A stretch of DNA of 64,000 bases. Origin: Chryseobacterium lathyri. Lineage in GTDB: Bacteria > Bacteroidota > Bacteroidia > Flavobacteriales > Weeksellaceae. The stretch lies in contig NZ_QNFY01000010.1 in NCBI RefSeq assembly GCF_003290185.1, positions 121,413-185,412 of the forward strand. The letters run 5' to 3'. The notes under the pieces were generated by a model. That model ran no database searches. It was not told the DNA's origin and saw only the letters and a list, made by a program, of their open reading frames with translations. Of this stretch, positions 53,490-63,044 are shown piece after piece (positions within the stretch are counted from its first letter, which is position 1; each line of letters starts with the position of its first letter). The position numbers and the translations under genes are program-made.

Positions 53490-55994
53490 ATGATTCCAGA
53501 CAAAGACACCAAAATAGGGAAGAACGAACCCCAGAAGGAAAAGTACGGATCGTTTGCGTTATTTGATATCGAGCACTTTCTGAGAAGAATAGTGAAAAAC
53601 TGGTACTGGTTTGTATTTATGCTGTTTATCGGCTACTTAATCTCATGGGTATACAGTAAATATTATGCACAGAACATTTATGCATCAGACCTCTCTCTGA
53701 GCATATCCAATAATACCTCCAGTTACTTTACCCCAAGCCAGTCCATCAACTTTATCTGGGGACAGAGCGGGAATCAGGACGGAGTTTATCTGAAAAAAAT
53801 GTTGTTATCCAGATCTCATAATGAGTTTCTGGTAAAGGAATTAGATCTTTTTGTGAATTATTCCACCAAAGGATTGATCAAATCAACCTATATTGACAAA
53901 ACAGACTCTCCGGTGTTTCTGCAGATTGACAAAAAGCATCTTCAGCAGATTGATTATCCTATTACGCTTATTCCAAAAGGTGGAGATTCTTATGAAGTGG
54001 TTCTTCCGGAAGAGGGACAGTCTACCAATTTATATAATTACGAATTAGAAGGATTTCAATCCGTAAATGGATATAGCAGGCCTGCCAACAAGATTGTAAA
54101 GATCAACGAATGGTACAACTCCCCGAATCTAAGATTCAGGCTGCTTAAGAATACAGAGACTCCTAAAATAAAAGTTGAAAACATTATCATAAAGCTTAGT
54201 TCTGTCAATCAGAGTGTTAATGGTATTGTGTCTACAATAGGAGTGGAATTTGACAAAGAAATCGGAACCATTATGATTATCACCAAAAAAGGGTTTAATC
54301 TTAACAGTACTGTAAATTTCTTAAACAAATCTGTAGCCGAACTTCAGAAGAAAAGACTGGCAGACAAAAATATCGTCAATAAGAATACAGACGTTTATCT
54401 TCAGAACAATATAGATGATATCCGCAAAAAACTGGATTCAAGTGCAGCAGTGCTGAATTATCTGAAGACTTCTGAAAAGCTTTATAATATCAAAGACAGA
54501 GACGAAAAATCCTTAGAGGAAATAAAAAATCTTGAAGCCAAGAAAGCAGATATTGTAAGTAAAATTAGCTCACTGAATAATATTAAAAATACATTGCAGG
54601 CCCGTGATTTTGATAAAATGATCAGCACCAATGCTGCAGGTTTTGAAGATGGCTTCTTTTCGGCGTCTGTAACAGAACTCAAGGCTTTATATATGAAGAA
54701 AAGAGAAATGGCGACCATCTATAAGCCAAACTCTGAGCCTATGAAAGAAATAGACAGGCTGATTAATGAAGCAAGAATGGGTTCATCTGGTTCTTTACGA
54801 AATTATTACACGAAATATTATGATGAAATCAATAAGATAGACCGTCAGGTAGCAGAAGCCAATTCAGATCTCACTTCATATCCTGAAAAAGAAAGAAAAT
54901 ATCTGGATGCGGAAAGAGGATACAATATGATCGAAGCTACCTATAACAGTCTTTTGAACAGACAGAACGAGGCGCAGATGAAAGTGGCTACCAACCAGTC
55001 TGATATTACAGTAATAGACCCTGCGAAAAACTTAGGACAGGCTCCAATTGGCCCCAATGTAAAAGCAATAAAATCAGCAATCATATTTGGTTTATTGCTG
55101 ATTCCATTACTGCTCATTCTAATCGGTGCGGTACTGGACAACAAGATCCGAAACATCAAAGAACTGTTAAGTGCAACAAAGATTCCACTTCTTGGCGTTA
55201 TCGGCAACAACAGCAACGAAAATATGCTTACCGTTTTGGAGCAGCCTAAATCATCAGTATCAGAGGCGTTCAGAGGAATCAGGGCAAGCATGAGATTCTT
55301 AATGGAAAACAATAACGAAGATGGTAAAGGAAAAATTATTTTAATTACTTCTTCTATTGGTGGAGAAGGAAAAACATATATTTCCATCAATCTGGCTTCA
55401 GTAGTAGGGCTAAGTGATAAAAAAACAATCCTGCTTGGGATGGACCTTAGAAAACCTAAGATATTTGGAGATTTTAAAATTGATAATAAATATGGAATCT
55501 CAAATTACCTAACAGGAGAAGTAGAGATGGAGCAGGTCATCAATAAAACTAAGATTCCGAACCTGGATGTAGTAACTTCTGGACCAATTCCTCCAAATCC
55601 TTCAGAGCTTTTAATGAGCAGCAGAAATATCAAATTCCTAGAAGAACTGAAGGAGAAATATGATTTCATTATCATCGATTCTCCACCGGTAGGTTTAGTA
55701 GCTGACTCTTATGAGCTGATGAAATATTCCGATGCTAACATTTATATAGTTCGTCACGAATATACCGAGAAATATATGCTGAAGATGATCACTGAAAAAT
55801 ACCATAACGGAGAAATTAGTCATTTAGGACTTATATATAATGATTACAATAAGAAACAAGGTTACGGATATGGTTATGGATATGGATATGGCTACGGATA
55901 TGGCTACGGCTATTTTGATGAAGATAAAAATTATAAGGAACCGTTATTAATAAAAATCCGAAATAAGGTCCAAACAATATTTAATAAAAAATAG
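53490..55994 (+). CDS. Wzc-like tyrosine autokinase / chain-length regulator
   Basis: An 834-residue polysaccharide co-polymerase. It has a Wzz-type N-terminal part with TM1 (about 37-56), long coiled-coil segments to about 500, TM2 (about 528-550), then the BY-kinase domain. Walker A is GGEGKT (624-629), Walker A' LGMDLRKPK, Walker B FIIIDSPPVG. The C-terminus carries a (Gly-Tyr)9 run (bases 55860-55913), then FDEDKNY; BY kinases autophosphorylate tyrosines here. It controls chain length and export together with the Wza-like protein. A terminator follows, so it closes the unit. Confidence 0.93.
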   Translation: MIPDKDTKIGKNEPQKEKYGSFALFDIEHFLRRIVKNWYWFVFMLFIGYLISWVYSKYYAQNIYASDLSLSISNNTSSYFTPSQSINFIWGQSGNQDGVYLKKMLLSRSHNEFLVKELDLFVNYSTKGLIKSTYIDKTDSPVFLQIDKKHLQQIDYPITLIPKGGDSYEVVLPEEGQSTNLYNYELEGFQSVNGYSRPANKIVKINEWYNSPNLRFRLLKNTETPKIKVENIIIKLSSVNQSVNGIVSTIGVEFDKEIGTIMIITKKGFNLNSTVNFLNKSVAELQKKRLADKNIVNKNTDVYLQNNIDDIRKKLDSSAAVLNYLKTSEKLYNIKDRDEKSLEEIKNLEAKKADIVSKISSLNNIKNTLQARDFDKMISTNAAGFEDGFFSASVTELKALYMKKREMATIYKPNSEPMKEIDRLINEARMGSSGSLRNYYTKYYDEINKIDRQVAEANSDLTSYPEKERKYLDAERGYNMIEATYNSLLNRQNEAQMKVATNQSDITVIDPAKNLGQAPIGPNVKAIKSAIIFGLLLIPLLLILIGAVLDNKIRNIKELLSATKIPLLGVIGNNSNENMLTVLEQPKSSVSEAFRGIRASMRFLMENNNEDGKGKIILITSSIGGEGKTYISINLASVVGLSDKKTILLGMDLRKPKIFGDFKIDNKYGISNYLTGEVEMEQVINKTKIPNLDVVTSGPIPPNPSELLMSSRNIKFLEELKEKYDFIIIDSPPVGLVADSYELMKYSDANIYIVRHEYTEKYMLKMITEKYHNGEISHLGLIYNDYNKKQGYGYGYGYGYGYGYGYGYFDEDKNYKEPLLIKIRNKVQTIFNKK

Positions 55995-56000
55995 CGTTTT

Positions 56001-56029
56001 AAACCCTCAGCAAATGGGGGTTTTTTTAT
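56001..56029 (+). terminator. terminator after the Wzc-like gene
   Basis: Stem AAACCCTC with GGGGGTTT (one T-G pair), loop AGCAAAT, followed by a run of T. It is a moderate-strength intrinsic terminator. Confidence 0.8.
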
Positions 56030-56157
56030 ACGTTCAGTATTGGTAATCTAAGGAAAAAAGAATATTTTTGGCACTTTGCCGTTTACTTTATAACAAATTA
56101 TGTTTTTTTGTTTATTTTTAACTATACATTAAGAATATCATTAATATAAAAATGTTT

Positions 56158-56165
56158 TATATTTG
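56158..56165 (+). promoter_or_regulatory. -7 element for the envelope operon
   Basis: TATATTTG matches TAnnTTTG, 43 bases before the ATG at 56208. It shows that the TTG at 56163, which would otherwise extend the first gene, is part of the promoter rather than a start codon. Confidence 0.7.
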
Positions 56166-56207
56166 CAAAAATTAAATTTTAAAATAACCATAAATCCATA
56201 TTCTTTT

Positions 56208-57098
56208 ATGAATAAAAAATTATTGTTTAGCTTTCTTGCCTTCCTTGGAGTGGTAAGTGTTAAAGCACAAAGAAACGAATTGGGAGTTCGTCTGGGTATG
56301 AGTAACCTAGTTGGGGACATAGGAAGGACCAATTATATTTTACAAAAGCCGTTGGATTTAGACAGAATGTCAGATTGGGGTTTCCCTTTCTATGGTGGTT
56401 TATTATATAGATTTAATTTTAACCCGCACCAGACCGTTAGATTGGATTTAGGATACAACCAGATCCAGTTTAGTGATAAAGCTGCGAAAGAAGAATATAG
56501 AGTGAATAGAAATTCATACGGAAAAAATAACGTATACGAAGCAAGCTTAATGTTCGAATACAACCTTTTCCCTGTCAATAATGAACAGGTAAGTATGGTG
56601 AGCCCTTATATCTTTGGAGGTATTGGTGCTTTGATGTTTGATGCCCCTAAAGCCAATCTTGTAAACGATTTTAGAAGAGATGCAGATGGAGTAGCACAGG
56701 CTCCTCTTAATGAACAGGATTTTAAAAGTACTCCGGAATATACATTAGGAAAAAAAGTAACAATGCATATCCCTTTCGGGGTAGGTTTAAAATATAAGTT
56801 TAACCATAATTGGGCTATATTTGCAGAAGCCACATTTAGATATACACTGACGGATCAGCTTGATCATAGCCGTTTGCTTTCAAAAGATCTGACGTCCAGC
56901 TTTAATGCAGATATTTTAGATCCTGCTACCGGCGGTTCGCTGCTACAGTCAGGAAACTATTATGCGGTCTCTAAAGAAAGAGAACAAGAACTTCTTAATA
57001 AAAGAAATATAGGGGATGAAAGGTCTAAGGACTGGATGAATACTTTTAGTTTAGGACTTACCTATTCATTCGGAAGACCTCCATGCTATTGTGATTAA
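56208..57098 (+). CDS. outer-membrane beta-barrel protein, DUF6089-like
   Basis: A 296-residue protein. The start is set at the ATG at 56208 so that the signal peptide (MNKKLLFSFLAFLGVVSVKAQ) is N-terminal. The rest is beta-rich with repeated aromatic strands (LGVRLGMSNLVGDIG, FGGIGALMF, IPFGVGLKYKF) and ends in TYSFGRPPCYCD, with two cysteines in the tail. This build and the position directly before uppS-bamA match a conserved Flavobacteriia gene of the DUF6089 type. Function unknown; probably outer-membrane assembly or structure. Confidence 0.8.
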   Translation: MNKKLLFSFLAFLGVVSVKAQRNELGVRLGMSNLVGDIGRTNYILQKPLDLDRMSDWGFPFYGGLLYRFNFNPHQTVRLDLGYNQIQFSDKAAKEEYRVNRNSYGKNNVYEASLMFEYNLFPVNNEQVSMVSPYIFGGIGALMFDAPKANLVNDFRRDADGVAQAPLNEQDFKSTPEYTLGKKVTMHIPFGVGLKYKFNHNWAIFAEATFRYTLTDQLDHSRLLSKDLTSSFNADILDPATGGSLLQSGNYYAVSKEREQELLNKRNIGDERSKDWMNTFSLGLTYSFGRPPCYCD

Positions 57099-57103
57099 TT
57101 AAT

Positions 57104-57853
57104 ATGTCGTTGATTAAAGATAAAATAAATTCTCAGAATTTACCGAAACACGTCGCCATCATAATGGATGGCAATGGAAGATGGGCAAAAACGCGTGGCG
57201 AAGAAAGAACTTTCGGCCACAAGAATGCCATTAATGCAGTAAGGAATGCCATTAATGCCTGTAATGAGATTGATATACCTTATTTAACACTGTATACATT
57301 TTCTTCTGAAAACTGGAGCCGTCCTGCAGATGAAGTAAGTACATTGATGAATCTGCTGGTAGAAACCTTATTGCTGGAGGCCGAAGAGATCTTTAGTAAA
57401 GGACTCAGAATGCATGTTATAGGAAACCTGCAAAAGCTTCCTTCTCTCGTGAGAGAACAGCTTGAACGTGTGGTAGAACTCACAAAAGAAAACACAAAAG
57501 GCAATTTAGTACTGGCAATAAGCTACGGCTCACAGAACGAAATATTAGATGCCGTAAAAAACATCAGTTCCGATGTGAAAGAAGGAAAAGTTGATATTGA
57601 GAATATTGATGAAAAACTATTCGAAAATTACCTTTATACAAAAGACTTTCCTCCTGTAGACCTGCTGATCAGAACCAGCGGAGAAATAAGAATAAGCAAC
57701 TTCCTTCTTTGGCAGATCGCTTATGCGGAACTACAGTTTTTAGATGTTCTATGGCCGGATTTTACAAAAGATATCTTCTTCCAGTGTATTGTTGATTACC
57801 AGAATAAAGAAAGAAGATACGGCTTAACCGGCGATCAGATAAATGCCCAATAA
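57104..57853 (+). CDS. uppS: undecaprenyl diphosphate synthase (cis-prenyltransferase)
   Basis: A 249-residue enzyme that builds the C55 lipid carrier from farnesyl diphosphate and IPP. It has the P-loop IIMDGNGRWA (Asp22), then GHK, and the C-terminal region RTSGEIRISNFLLWQ and AYAELQF that bind the IPP side. It is full length. It lies 5 bases after the barrel gene and 26 bases before bamA, an arrangement common in this group, so carrier lipid supply and outer-membrane assembly share a transcript. Confidence 0.96.
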   Translation: MSLIKDKINSQNLPKHVAIIMDGNGRWAKTRGEERTFGHKNAINAVRNAINACNEIDIPYLTLYTFSSENWSRPADEVSTLMNLLVETLLLEAEEIFSKGLRMHVIGNLQKLPSLVREQLERVVELTKENTKGNLVLAISYGSQNEILDAVKNISSDVKEGKVDIENIDEKLFENYLYTKDFPPVDLLIRTSGEIRISNFLLWQIAYAELQFLDVLWPDFTKDIFFQCIVDYQNKERRYGLTGDQINAQ

Positions 57854-57879
57854 ATTAAAGAAAAGAAAGACTCGATAAA

Positions 57880-60417
57880 ATGAAGTTTAGACTATTACCC
57901 ATCATAATGTTTGCTGCTTCGGCGCATTTTTATGGACAAGTAACTCCTCAGGACAGCACTAAAGTTAGTAATGCTGTACACGCAGAAAATGAAGCAGGAA
58001 CTTACACTCTTAAAGACATTGTTGTAGATGGGGTAAAAAAATATACGCCGGCACAAATCTTAAGATTTACTGGCTTAACTAAAGGAGAAGCTGTAGATAT
58101 TCCGGGACAAAAAATCAGCAACGCTGTTAAAAAACTTTGGGATACCCAGTCTTTTTCAGAAGTTGAAGTTTATGTTCAGAGTATTGAAGGGCAGACCGTA
58201 ATTTTGAGATTCTACCTTGAAGATCTTAAAGAACTTGGAGAAGTAAAATTCACAGGTAAAGGGATAGGTAAATCTAAAAACGAAAAACTAATAAAGGACA
58301 ATAATCTAAAGCCCGGAACAAAAATCACACAAAACCTGATTTCCAGTCTTAAGACTAAGGTTCCTAAGGATTACGTGAAAAAAGGCTTTGCTGATGCTAA
58401 AATTACCATCCAGGATAAAGTGAATGCAAACGATCCGTCTATGGTAGACTGGACCATCAATGTAGAGAAGGGCAAAAGAATAAAAATTGACCATATCGAA
58501 TTTGAAGGCAACCCAAGCGTTACAGATGCAAAACTTAGAAAAAAGGCATTCAAAGAAACTAAACAGAGAAGATTTGGTATCGGAGGAATCCTAAAATCTT
58601 CAAAATTTATTGAAGAAAAATATCAGGAAGATAAACAAAGCCTTATCAGCTATTATAACTCTTTAGGATATAGAGATGCTAAGATTGTTTCAGATTCCGT
58701 ATGGAGAAACAAGAGAAATAATTACGAAATCAATGTAAAGCTTAACGAAGGTAAAAAGTATTATATCGGGGATGTTACATTCACCGGAAATACCGTTTAC
58801 TCTACAGAATATTTACAGAGATTATTAGGATACAAAAAAGGAGATATCTACGATGCCGTAGGTTTCAATAAAAAAGTAGGAGAAGACGGAGGTAAAGAGG
58901 ACGACTCGGATATCAAATCTGTGTACATGAATAACGGTTACCTTTTCTCTAGCGTAACACCGGTAGAAAAATCCGTATCAGGAGACACTGTAAACCTGGA
59001 GATCAGAATTAATGAAGGAGAACAGGCTACATGGAATAAAGTAACATGGCAGGGGAATACAACTACCCATGATCATGTTGTGCTTAGAGCTCTAAGAACA
59101 AAACCGGGGGAGCTTTTCAAAAAGACAGAGATTAAAAGAACCTACTTCGATTTAGCCGGGATGTCCTTCTTCGATCCACAGCAGGTGGGGCAGGATATTC
59201 AGCCAAATCAGCAGGATAATACTGTAGATATCAACTGGAAACTGGTAGAGAAGGGTTCTTCTCAGGTACAGTTACAGGCAGGATATGGAGGTAACAGCTT
59301 TATCGGGACATTAGGACTTACGTTCAATAACTTCTCTTTAAAGAACTTCCTTAAATTCAAAGATTTTAAACCGGTACCTCAGGGAGACGGACAGACTTTG
59401 TCTATTCAGGCTCAGGCAGGACAGTATTTCCAAAACTATGGTATTTCATTTACAGAGCCATGGTTATTCGGAACAAGACCAACTGCCCTTTCAGTAAGTT
59501 TGAACACTTCCAGAGTAAAATATAATGACAGTAATGGGCTTGATCAAAAGCTTAATATCTTCTCCGCTTCAGTAGGTCTGAACAGATTGCTGAACTGGCC
59601 GGATGACTATTTCTCGTTATACACTGGGCTTCAGTTCCAAAAATATACCTTCAATAACTATCCTTTCCAGTTCGGAGATGCTACAGAATACTACGGTGAT
59701 GCCAATAACTTAAGCCTTAACTTAGGTTTAAGCAGAAACTCTGCGGGTATTGATCCTATTTTCCCGACAATGGGTTCAAATATTGAAGTTTCCGCGAAAC
59801 TGACTGCACCTTACTCATTGTTCAGCAATAAAGATTACTCTACCATGTCACCGGTTGACAAATACAAGTGGATGGAATTCTACAAGATCAAGTTCAAGGC
59901 TGATGTATATAATGAGGTTGCAGGTAAACTTGTATTGAGATCTTCCGCTGAAATGGGATTCATGGATGGTTATAATAAAAAACTTGGTGCTCCGCCATTT
60001 GAAAGATTCTATGTAGGAGGTACAGGTTTATTTGGAGGTAGATATGACGGACGTGAATTGATTCCATTGAGAGGTTATGAAAATGCTTCAACATACGGAG
60101 GAGAAGTAGATGATATTACCCAAAGAGGGGGAGGTACAATCTATAATAGATTTACATTAGAATTAAGATACCCGATTTCAATGAACCAGACGGCCAAAAT
60201 CTATGCACTTACCTTTGCAGAAGGGGGTAACGTATGGAACTCCTGGAGTACATACAACCCATTCCAGCTGAAAAGATCTGTGGGAGTTGGTGTAAGAGTT
60301 TATATGGGAGCTTTTGGTTTGATCGGATTTGACTTTGCTTACGGATTTGATAAAACTGTTTCCGGAACAGAGCCATCTGGATGGAAAACACACTTCCTGA
60401 TGAACCAATCATTATAA
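57880..60417 (+). CDS. bamA: BamA, outer-membrane protein assembly factor
   Basis: An 845-residue protein with signal peptide, several POTRA domains to about residue 430 (for example ITINVEKG-like and YYIGDVTFTGNTVY strands) and a C-terminal barrel of the Bac_surface_Ag type, containing FYVGGTGLFGGRYDGRE and ending LMNQSL. It folds and inserts barrel proteins as the core of the BAM machine. The two Skp/OmpH genes follow directly, as is usual. Confidence 0.95.
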   Translation: MKFRLLPIIMFAASAHFYGQVTPQDSTKVSNAVHAENEAGTYTLKDIVVDGVKKYTPAQILRFTGLTKGEAVDIPGQKISNAVKKLWDTQSFSEVEVYVQSIEGQTVILRFYLEDLKELGEVKFTGKGIGKSKNEKLIKDNNLKPGTKITQNLISSLKTKVPKDYVKKGFADAKITIQDKVNANDPSMVDWTINVEKGKRIKIDHIEFEGNPSVTDAKLRKKAFKETKQRRFGIGGILKSSKFIEEKYQEDKQSLISYYNSLGYRDAKIVSDSVWRNKRNNYEINVKLNEGKKYYIGDVTFTGNTVYSTEYLQRLLGYKKGDIYDAVGFNKKVGEDGGKEDDSDIKSVYMNNGYLFSSVTPVEKSVSGDTVNLEIRINEGEQATWNKVTWQGNTTTHDHVVLRALRTKPGELFKKTEIKRTYFDLAGMSFFDPQQVGQDIQPNQQDNTVDINWKLVEKGSSQVQLQAGYGGNSFIGTLGLTFNNFSLKNFLKFKDFKPVPQGDGQTLSIQAQAGQYFQNYGISFTEPWLFGTRPTALSVSLNTSRVKYNDSNGLDQKLNIFSASVGLNRLLNWPDDYFSLYTGLQFQKYTFNNYPFQFGDATEYYGDANNLSLNLGLSRNSAGIDPIFPTMGSNIEVSAKLTAPYSLFSNKDYSTMSPVDKYKWMEFYKIKFKADVYNEVAGKLVLRSSAEMGFMDGYNKKLGAPPFERFYVGGTGLFGGRYDGRELIPLRGYENASTYGGEVDDITQRGGGTIYNRFTLELRYPISMNQTAKIYALTFAEGGNVWNSWSTYNPFQLKRSVGVGVRVYMGAFGLIGFDFAYGFDKTVSGTEPSGWKTHFLMNQSL

Positions 60418-60425
60418 TCACACAT

Positions 60426-60986
60426 ATGAAAAACTTTAAAATCATTTTCACATCTGTATTGTTCCTGCTTTTCGGACTTTCAAACGCCCAGAAAGTTGGA
60501 ATTGTAGATACAGGCTATATTTTAGATAAACTACCTCAATACAAAGAAGCAGAAGCAAGATTGAATTCACAGATCGATACATGGCAGTCTGAACTTCAAA
60601 ATCTGCAGTCGGAGTACGAAAGAAAAAAATCAGCATTTGAAAGTGAAAAAGTATTGTTGATAGGGGATCAGCTGAAGCTTAGAGAAAAAGAAGTAATGGA
60701 TCTCGAGAAAAATATCAAAACAACTACCAGCTTACGTTTTGGAGCCAATGGTGAAATTACAAAGCTGAGAACAAACTTGGTAGTACCGTTTCAGGATCAG
60801 ATCTGGACAGCTGTCAAAACAATGGCTGAGAAAAATGGATTGGGCACGGTTCTTGATAAATCGGATAACAATGTCCTTTTTCTTCTGCCAAGATATGATT
60901 ACACAGAAAAAGTATTAAACATCTTATTAAAAGGATCCGCTGCATCTGATAAGAAAGAAAAAACAAGCAGCAAAAGTAAAAAGTAA
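60426..60986 (+). CDS. OmpH/Skp-family periplasmic chaperone
   Basis: A 186-residue protein started at the ATG at 60426, 9 bases after bamA. A longer start would begin inside bamA and lack a signal peptide. Signal peptide (to FGLSNAQ), then KVGIVDTGYILDKLPQYKEAEARL, the OmpH pattern, and a long charged coiled-coil helix. The tail is rich in Lys/Ser. It escorts unfolded outer-membrane proteins to BAM. A second copy follows at 61054. Confidence 0.9.
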   Translation: MKNFKIIFTSVLFLLFGLSNAQKVGIVDTGYILDKLPQYKEAEARLNSQIDTWQSELQNLQSEYERKKSAFESEKVLLIGDQLKLREKEVMDLEKNIKTTTSLRFGANGEITKLRTNLVVPFQDQIWTAVKTMAEKNGLGTVLDKSDNNVLFLLPRYDYTEKVLNILLKGSAASDKKEKTSSKSKK

Positions 60987-61053
60987 ATTTTTAAATTAAC
61001 TTTTACTTAAATTTAAAATCTAAAAACAAATTAAATTATTTATTTTACCAATT

Positions 61054-61557
61054 ATGAAAAAATTAAGTGTATTATTTGCCGCGGTAATAATGGTTGTATC
61101 GGTAAGTATGGCAAAAGCTCAGAAATTAGCTACTGTAGATTTAATGGGAGTTCTTAATGCAATGCCTGAAAAGAAAAAAGCAGATACCGACATAAAAGCT
61201 TTCTTAGATGCAAAACAAGCTGAAATCAAGAAAAAAGCAGATGCTGGACAGGCTAAATTAAAGCAGTACAGTGAAGAAGCTCCTAAGAAAACTGCTGAAG
61301 AAAACAAAGCTAGAGAAACAGAATTACAAAAGATTCAGGAAGAAATTGCTCAAATGCAAGAGAAGGCTCAAAAAGATCTTCAGGCTAAACAGGATGTTGC
61401 TTTCGGACCAATCGAGAAAAAACTGAATGATGCAATCGAGAAAGTGGCTAAAGCTGGTGGATATGAATTTATCATGGATGCAAACTCTTCAGCATTAGTA
61501 TACAAATCTGGTGCAGATGCTACAGCTGCTGTTAAGAAAGAATTAGGAATCAACTAA
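61054..61557 (+). CDS. OmpH/Skp-family periplasmic chaperone, second copy
   Basis: A 167-residue protein with signal peptide (cleavage at KAQ), KLATVDLMGVLNAMPEKKKA, and a Lys/Glu/Gln-rich coiled coil (about 50-115) typical of Skp tentacles. It is similar in plan to the copy before it but differs in sequence, so the two are old paralogues that may form separate trimers. The hairpin at 61582 ends the operon. Confidence 0.93.
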   Translation: MKKLSVLFAAVIMVVSVSMAKAQKLATVDLMGVLNAMPEKKKADTDIKAFLDAKQAEIKKKADAGQAKLKQYSEEAPKKTAEENKARETELQKIQEEIAQMQEKAQKDLQAKQDVAFGPIEKKLNDAIEKVAKAGGYEFIMDANSSALVYKSGADATAAVKKELGIN

Positions 61558-61581
61558 TAAATTAACAAAGTTTTATAAATT

Positions 61582-61609
61582 AACCGCCTCTTTTAAAGGC
61601 GGTTTTTTT
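61582..61609 (+). terminator. terminator of the envelope operon
   Basis: A perfect eight-pair stem AACCGCCT/AGGCGGTT (61582-61589 with 61597-61604), seven-base loop, then a T-run. The T-run merges into the next promoter. Confidence 0.9.
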
Positions 61610-61616
61610 ATTTTTG
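61609..61616 (+). promoter_or_regulatory. -7 element directly before the thioesterase start
   Basis: TATTTTTG matches TAnnTTTG and ends only 4 bases before the ATG at 61621, so the transcript may start at or close to the A of the ATG (leaderless). Its T's overlap the terminator tail. Confidence 0.6.
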
Positions 61617-61620
61617 CGCT

Positions 61621-62106
61621 ATGGAAAAAGAAGTATCAACGACCGTAAAAGTAAGGTTCAGCGATTGTGATCCGATAGGACATTTGAATAATGTAAAATA
61701 TTTAGACTATATGTTCAATGCCAGAGAAGATCATGTAGAAACATTTTATGGATTTACATACGAAGAATATACCAAAAAGACCGGCTGTACATGGATTGCT
61801 ATTCAAAATGAGATCGCTTATTTAAAAGAAGTGAGATATAATACCCAGGTTGTGATCAGCAGCAAAACCATAGAAGTGCAGGACAGAACGGCTAAAGTGG
61901 AAATACTCATGAAAAGCCTGGATGAAAAAACAGTTCATGCTGTACTATGGGTTACGGTGATCTATTTCAATCTTAAAACAAGAAGATCAGAAATTCACCC
62001 CCAGGACATAAGAGAAACCTTTGGAAAGTTCTTTGTAGATTTAGAGCAGAAAGATTTCCAGCCTAGAGTGAAATTCTTAAGATCACAGAACGCAAAAAAT
62101 TCATAA
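61621..62106 (+). CDS. acyl-CoA thioesterase (4HBT hotdog family)
   Basis: A 161-residue hotdog protein with the 4HBT block VRFSDCDPIGHLNNVKYLDYM, where Asp in CDP is the usual active residue. It hydrolyses acyl-CoA or acyl-ACP thioesters. It lies outside the pigment cluster, with its own promoter, so it is probably a general thioesterase. The short or missing leader is notable. Confidence 0.88.
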   Translation: MEKEVSTTVKVRFSDCDPIGHLNNVKYLDYMFNAREDHVETFYGFTYEEYTKKTGCTWIAIQNEIAYLKEVRYNTQVVISSKTIEVQDRTAKVEILMKSLDEKTVHAVLWVTVIYFNLKTRRSEIHPQDIRETFGKFFVDLEQKDFQPRVKFLRSQNAKNS

Positions 62107-62179
62107 TCAGCTGATGTTGGATAATGTCCTGTTTTGTAAGTCAGATATTACAGTACACCTCAAAAATAATAAATTATAG

Positions 62180-63043
62180 ATGAAAAGAATAGCAGTAATA
62201 GGAAGCAATGGGCAGTTGGGGAACTGTATCAGAAAAATTGCCCCTGATTTTGAAAATACCTACGAGTTCCTATTTACAGATTCCCAGACTCTGAATATCA
62301 CAAACGAAGATCAGGTTAATGATTTCTTCTACGATAATAAACCAGACTATTGTATTAACGCTTCGGCATATACTGCTGTGGACTTAGCCGAAAAGGAAAA
62401 AGATAAAGCATTTGCTGTAAATGCTGATGGAGTAGCCTATCTTGCTCAGGCCTGTGTAGATTATAAATGTATCCTGATCCATGTTTCTACAGATTATGTG
62501 TTTGACGGAGATACAAACCTTTCCTACTCAGAAGATGATTTTACCAATCCAACCGGAATATATGGTGAGTCAAAAAGAAAGGGTGAAGAGTTAGCTCTCG
62601 AAATCAATCCAAAAACTATTATTCTGAGAACCTCTTGGCTGTATTCGGAGTTCAATAAGAATTTCGTTAAAACAATGTTGAATCTCTTTTCTCAGAAAGA
62701 AGAACTTGGGATTGTAGCGGATCAGTTTGGGCAGCCTACCAATGCAAATGATCTCGCAGAAGCAATCATGAGGATTATAGAAACTCCAAACAAAACCTTT
62801 GGTATTTTTCATTTTTCAAACTATCCTGAAACCACTTGGTTTGATTTCGCTAAAAAAATTGCTGAATTTTCAAACTCTTCAGTAAAACTGAATCCTCTTA
62901 CAACAGAACAGTATCCTACTCCTGCCAAAAGACCGGCAAGAAGTACAATGTCATTAGATAAGATAGAAGAAATATATAAAATAGAACTCAAGCATTGGGA
63001 AAACAGCCTTGAAGAATCTGTCAAAATATTAACACAACAATAG
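62180..63043 (+). CDS. rfbD: dTDP-4-dehydrorhamnose reductase-like (RfbD/RmlD)
   Basis: A 287-residue extended SDR. It has GSNGQLG at 8-14 (nucleotide binding), STDYVFDG, and the catalytic YGESKRKGE (Tyr and Lys). The C-terminus shows the RPARSTM substrate block. It makes dTDP-rhamnose in the last step of that pathway. The other rml genes are not in the window, so they may follow outside it or be elsewhere. Together with the WecA, Wza and Wzc-like genes this points to surface glycan synthesis. It is followed after 1 base by the next gene. Confidence 0.92.
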   Translation: MKRIAVIGSNGQLGNCIRKIAPDFENTYEFLFTDSQTLNITNEDQVNDFFYDNKPDYCINASAYTAVDLAEKEKDKAFAVNADGVAYLAQACVDYKCILIHVSTDYVFDGDTNLSYSEDDFTNPTGIYGESKRKGEELALEINPKTIILRTSWLYSEFNKNFVKTMLNLFSQKEELGIVADQFGQPTNANDLAEAIMRIIETPNKTFGIFHFSNYPETTWFDFAKKIAEFSNSSVKLNPLTTEQYPTPAKRPARSTMSLDKIEEIYKIELKHWENSLEESVKILTQQ

Positions 63044-63044
63044 T

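Noticed and set aside
54941..55390. 149-codon reverse open frame inside the Wzc-like gene
   Set aside because: Antisense to the conserved kinase region; no start context or family.
56163..56207. Longer N-terminus of the barrel protein from a TTG
   Set aside because: The TTG is part of the TATATTTG promoter element, and the extension would bury the signal peptide.
60381..60425. Longer N-terminus of the first OmpH-like protein, starting inside bamA
   Set aside because: The ATG at 60426 puts the signal peptide at the N-terminus; the extension is just the overlapping end of bamA.
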